Origin: Phoronis australis
Taxonomy: Eukaryota; Phoronida; Phoronidae
Assembly: GCA_002633005.1 (NCBI GenBank)
Contig: NMRA01000183.1
Span: forward strand, 373,553 to 437,552
Direction of reading: 5' to 3'
Length of the DNA stretch: 64,000 nucleotides
Below are positions 57,701-60,700 of this stretch, in pieces (position 1 is the first letter of the stretch; every line of letters begins with the position of its first letter). Below the pieces are notes generated by a model. That model searched no databases. It was given only the letters and a program-made list of their open reading frames with translations, and was not told the origin of the DNA. The position numbers and the translations under genes are program-made.

Positions 57701-60700
57701 TTTACTAGCGCATTTTTTGAAAATCCAAGATGGCCGCGAAGAAGGTTGCCAAAAATGGAATCAATTATTTTCTGATTTATCATTCCATGAGCTTTCAAAA
57801 ATGTATAGTTTCCACTTTCCCAAAAAATACCAACAAAATTACAGAACAAACCTGACTATGATTGCTTTGATGCTCTGTATTACAAGATATTGTCATCTTT
57901 TTCGTATACCAAATCCCGTTACGTGAGGAGACAACCTGACCGGACTTGAGTACTTGAGCGCTCGTGTTGGTTCATGAAATGCATGTTAATGTATTGTTAA
58001 TGTATTATTATGTTAATGCATTGTTTCCCATTGTAAAGCTCTAATAATCCAGTCGACTTACCAGTACAAACGCCGTTATAGCTAAGAAAGCCTGTCATGC
58101 ATTCACATTTTTTCTTCGCAGAGTTGCATATTTCATTAACGCCCGGGCACCAGGTTCCGTCCAATTTGCATTCGACTGTTGTGATGTCTGCAAATGTAAA
58201 AGTTGTACAGTTAATGGTTATAATGAAGACTGGAATAAGAAATAACCACTTACTGAGAGACGAATAAGTTGGATGCCTCTGGAGACCAATGACCATCATG
58301 TTCTCCCGTAAAATGAAGACGACATGGTGATTGGTATCCTTAGTTCACTCGCAACAGGCACTGTGTCGCAGTGGAATAAAATGACTGGAGGTGGAATGTT
58401 CGCACACGTCTTACGCACAGCGTGTTTGTGGCTTTTTTATTCTCTCTTTTTATTTTGCCGGCTTACTTGCCATTATCGAGAAATTATACAACGTAATTTA
58501 AGCAATACGCATTTAAGTTGTTGTAGTGTATGTTCTAGGGAAACTTTAGAATAGCGCTGTGGATACCTTAATACTGGGAAAACTAAGAGTGAGTACAAAA
58601 TTACCACGCAGGTTCATCTGTAATCTGAGGTTGAACTTCCCACCCTGCAATTATCAAGTAGTCCAACATTAGTTGTCCAAGATCTTAGTTAGCTCAGACT
58701 TGTCACCCAAGCCTTCACTGTGTCATCAATAATGTAGCTCTGAGTTAAAATCGTGTATTTGTGAACATGTTAGTTATAAACAGCTACAGCTGGAGGCCAA
58801 ATGGTGATCACTGCAATGAGCTCACCAGAGCCACCTACTGGACACATGTTTGGCTAAACGTCCACCAGACTGCCTGCAATCGTTTTTTGGCAAACGGTGT
58901 GCCTTTAGAGGGTGCATAAGTATCATAAAAATGGCCATCAGAACACGTGGCTTGGGTCCGACAATTGGAAGGCATTGTTCCTTTAACAAAAAGTGAGTTT
59001 TTGACAATCAGTCACGGAATACAGAGGCGTCGTACCTGAAAAAATGGCTATTAGTTGGTGAAGCATTTGTCTTTCTGATGATTAGTCAATTGAAATATAC
59101 TTGTCAAACTTCCAAAAGATTTTGCAAAAGTTACAGCGGACGCCAAAAACAGATTTGAAACTTTTGAAAATCAAATCTAGATGTTGCAGAATACATTAAA
59201 TGTGTCTGGAAATGGGAAGGCATTGTCATGTCTTTAACAGAAACCTATCTGCCCGTGATTTCATGAAAATAAATCAATAAACTCCAAGGATACACAGAAA
59301 CATGTTAAAACTAAGTTGCAACTAGGAATTACACTAATAATCGGATTGGTGGGATTCTCCCCATTTTCTGTTCTCAGCTCCATAGAAATTTGCCAAATTT
59401 CATCAAGTTCTTTCAAAAGGTTAAGGAGATTCCAAAAAGCGGTGACGGTAACATACACCCACATCAAAATGTAACGAGTACGCATAACAAAAAAGGATAT
59501 CATAAGTGCTCTTATTTACAGGTATATTCTCACTACTTGAGCTTGACCTACAGTGATCGCAGGTCACGATGCCCTGTCACACAAATATAAAAGAGCCGAT
59601 AATTCTGAATTGACTTTTTGTTTAAAGACGGTTTCTTACTGATTATTATGCTAGTAATGAATCGGGCAGTACTTTCCAAGGCTCAGTGGTTGTTTTGTTG
59701 ACCGGCAACACTCGCAGAAAGGTTAAATCTTATGAATAATGCAGTTCACAAGCTATGCTCTTTTGACCAAATGTCCATCACTCACACTCCTGCTTAGATC
59801 GTAGCCACCTCGCTATCGTCATCCACTGTGTGGTAGGCCGCTAGCGGGAGTCATCAATGAAAGCAAGACATGCAGCGTACAATTTTTGGGAAATATTGGA
59901 CGTATAAGTTGAATCAATTTTTAGAATAAACATCTCTACCGCAGAAAATTCCCCATGGTGGGCAAAGTTTTAGAGGGTGCATCGCTAGAATACACCTAAA
60001 TTTGTGGTAAGTATTAAAAATGTACGTTACGTGAAAACCCGTTAAATGTTAATGAAAGTAAATTTGTAACTACATTTAGTACGTCATCAGAAACATGTCT
60101 TGCAAAAAGATAAATAATTTAAGTTCAGGGCATTAAAACGCAGCATGCGTATTTCCAGCCATATCAGCCTACAGTTTGTTGCAGGCTGTTCCTTGTCACT
60201 GAAAAGGGGACTTTTCAGAACGGCGCTCTCTAGAATAATGAGAGCAGGAAAGCGACTTCCGTTTGACGCCGACCCAGATCTCATGGACACAAATTCAACT
60301 ACTACATAGAGGTTTATTACTTTAAGAACAGAGAAATAAATTCCACTGTCAGTCCCTTAAGCTGTTGGATTATTTAAAGTTCACTGAAATTTTCAAGCTT
60401 TTTGACCCAGGCTGGGATCGAAATTCTCTCGCTTTAAGAGCTGCAGACAACAACAGACATTGTGGTGGACTCTTCCTCGCAGTGGTGAAACGTATGAAAC
60501 ATGATGTCGTTGTTCATCCATTGATATTTCAAAAGATTCTATTTTTTTGCCTAAGGCATTCATCGAACCGCACAGGAGTGGAAATTACCCGGTATTTTGA
60601 TAGCAGGACAGGTGTTAAAACATTGTTATACCGGTAGGTTGAAACTTTCCTTCCGCATTACATGGGATTTGTAGGTGGCGCTAAACGCATGTCCACTAAA

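Noticed and set aside
58188-58299. Met and hydrophobic stretch just before M3, like a signal peptide
   Set aside because: It lies upstream of a good acceptor (TTTGCAG) in an intron homologous to those before other VEC modules, so it is most likely a chance translation.
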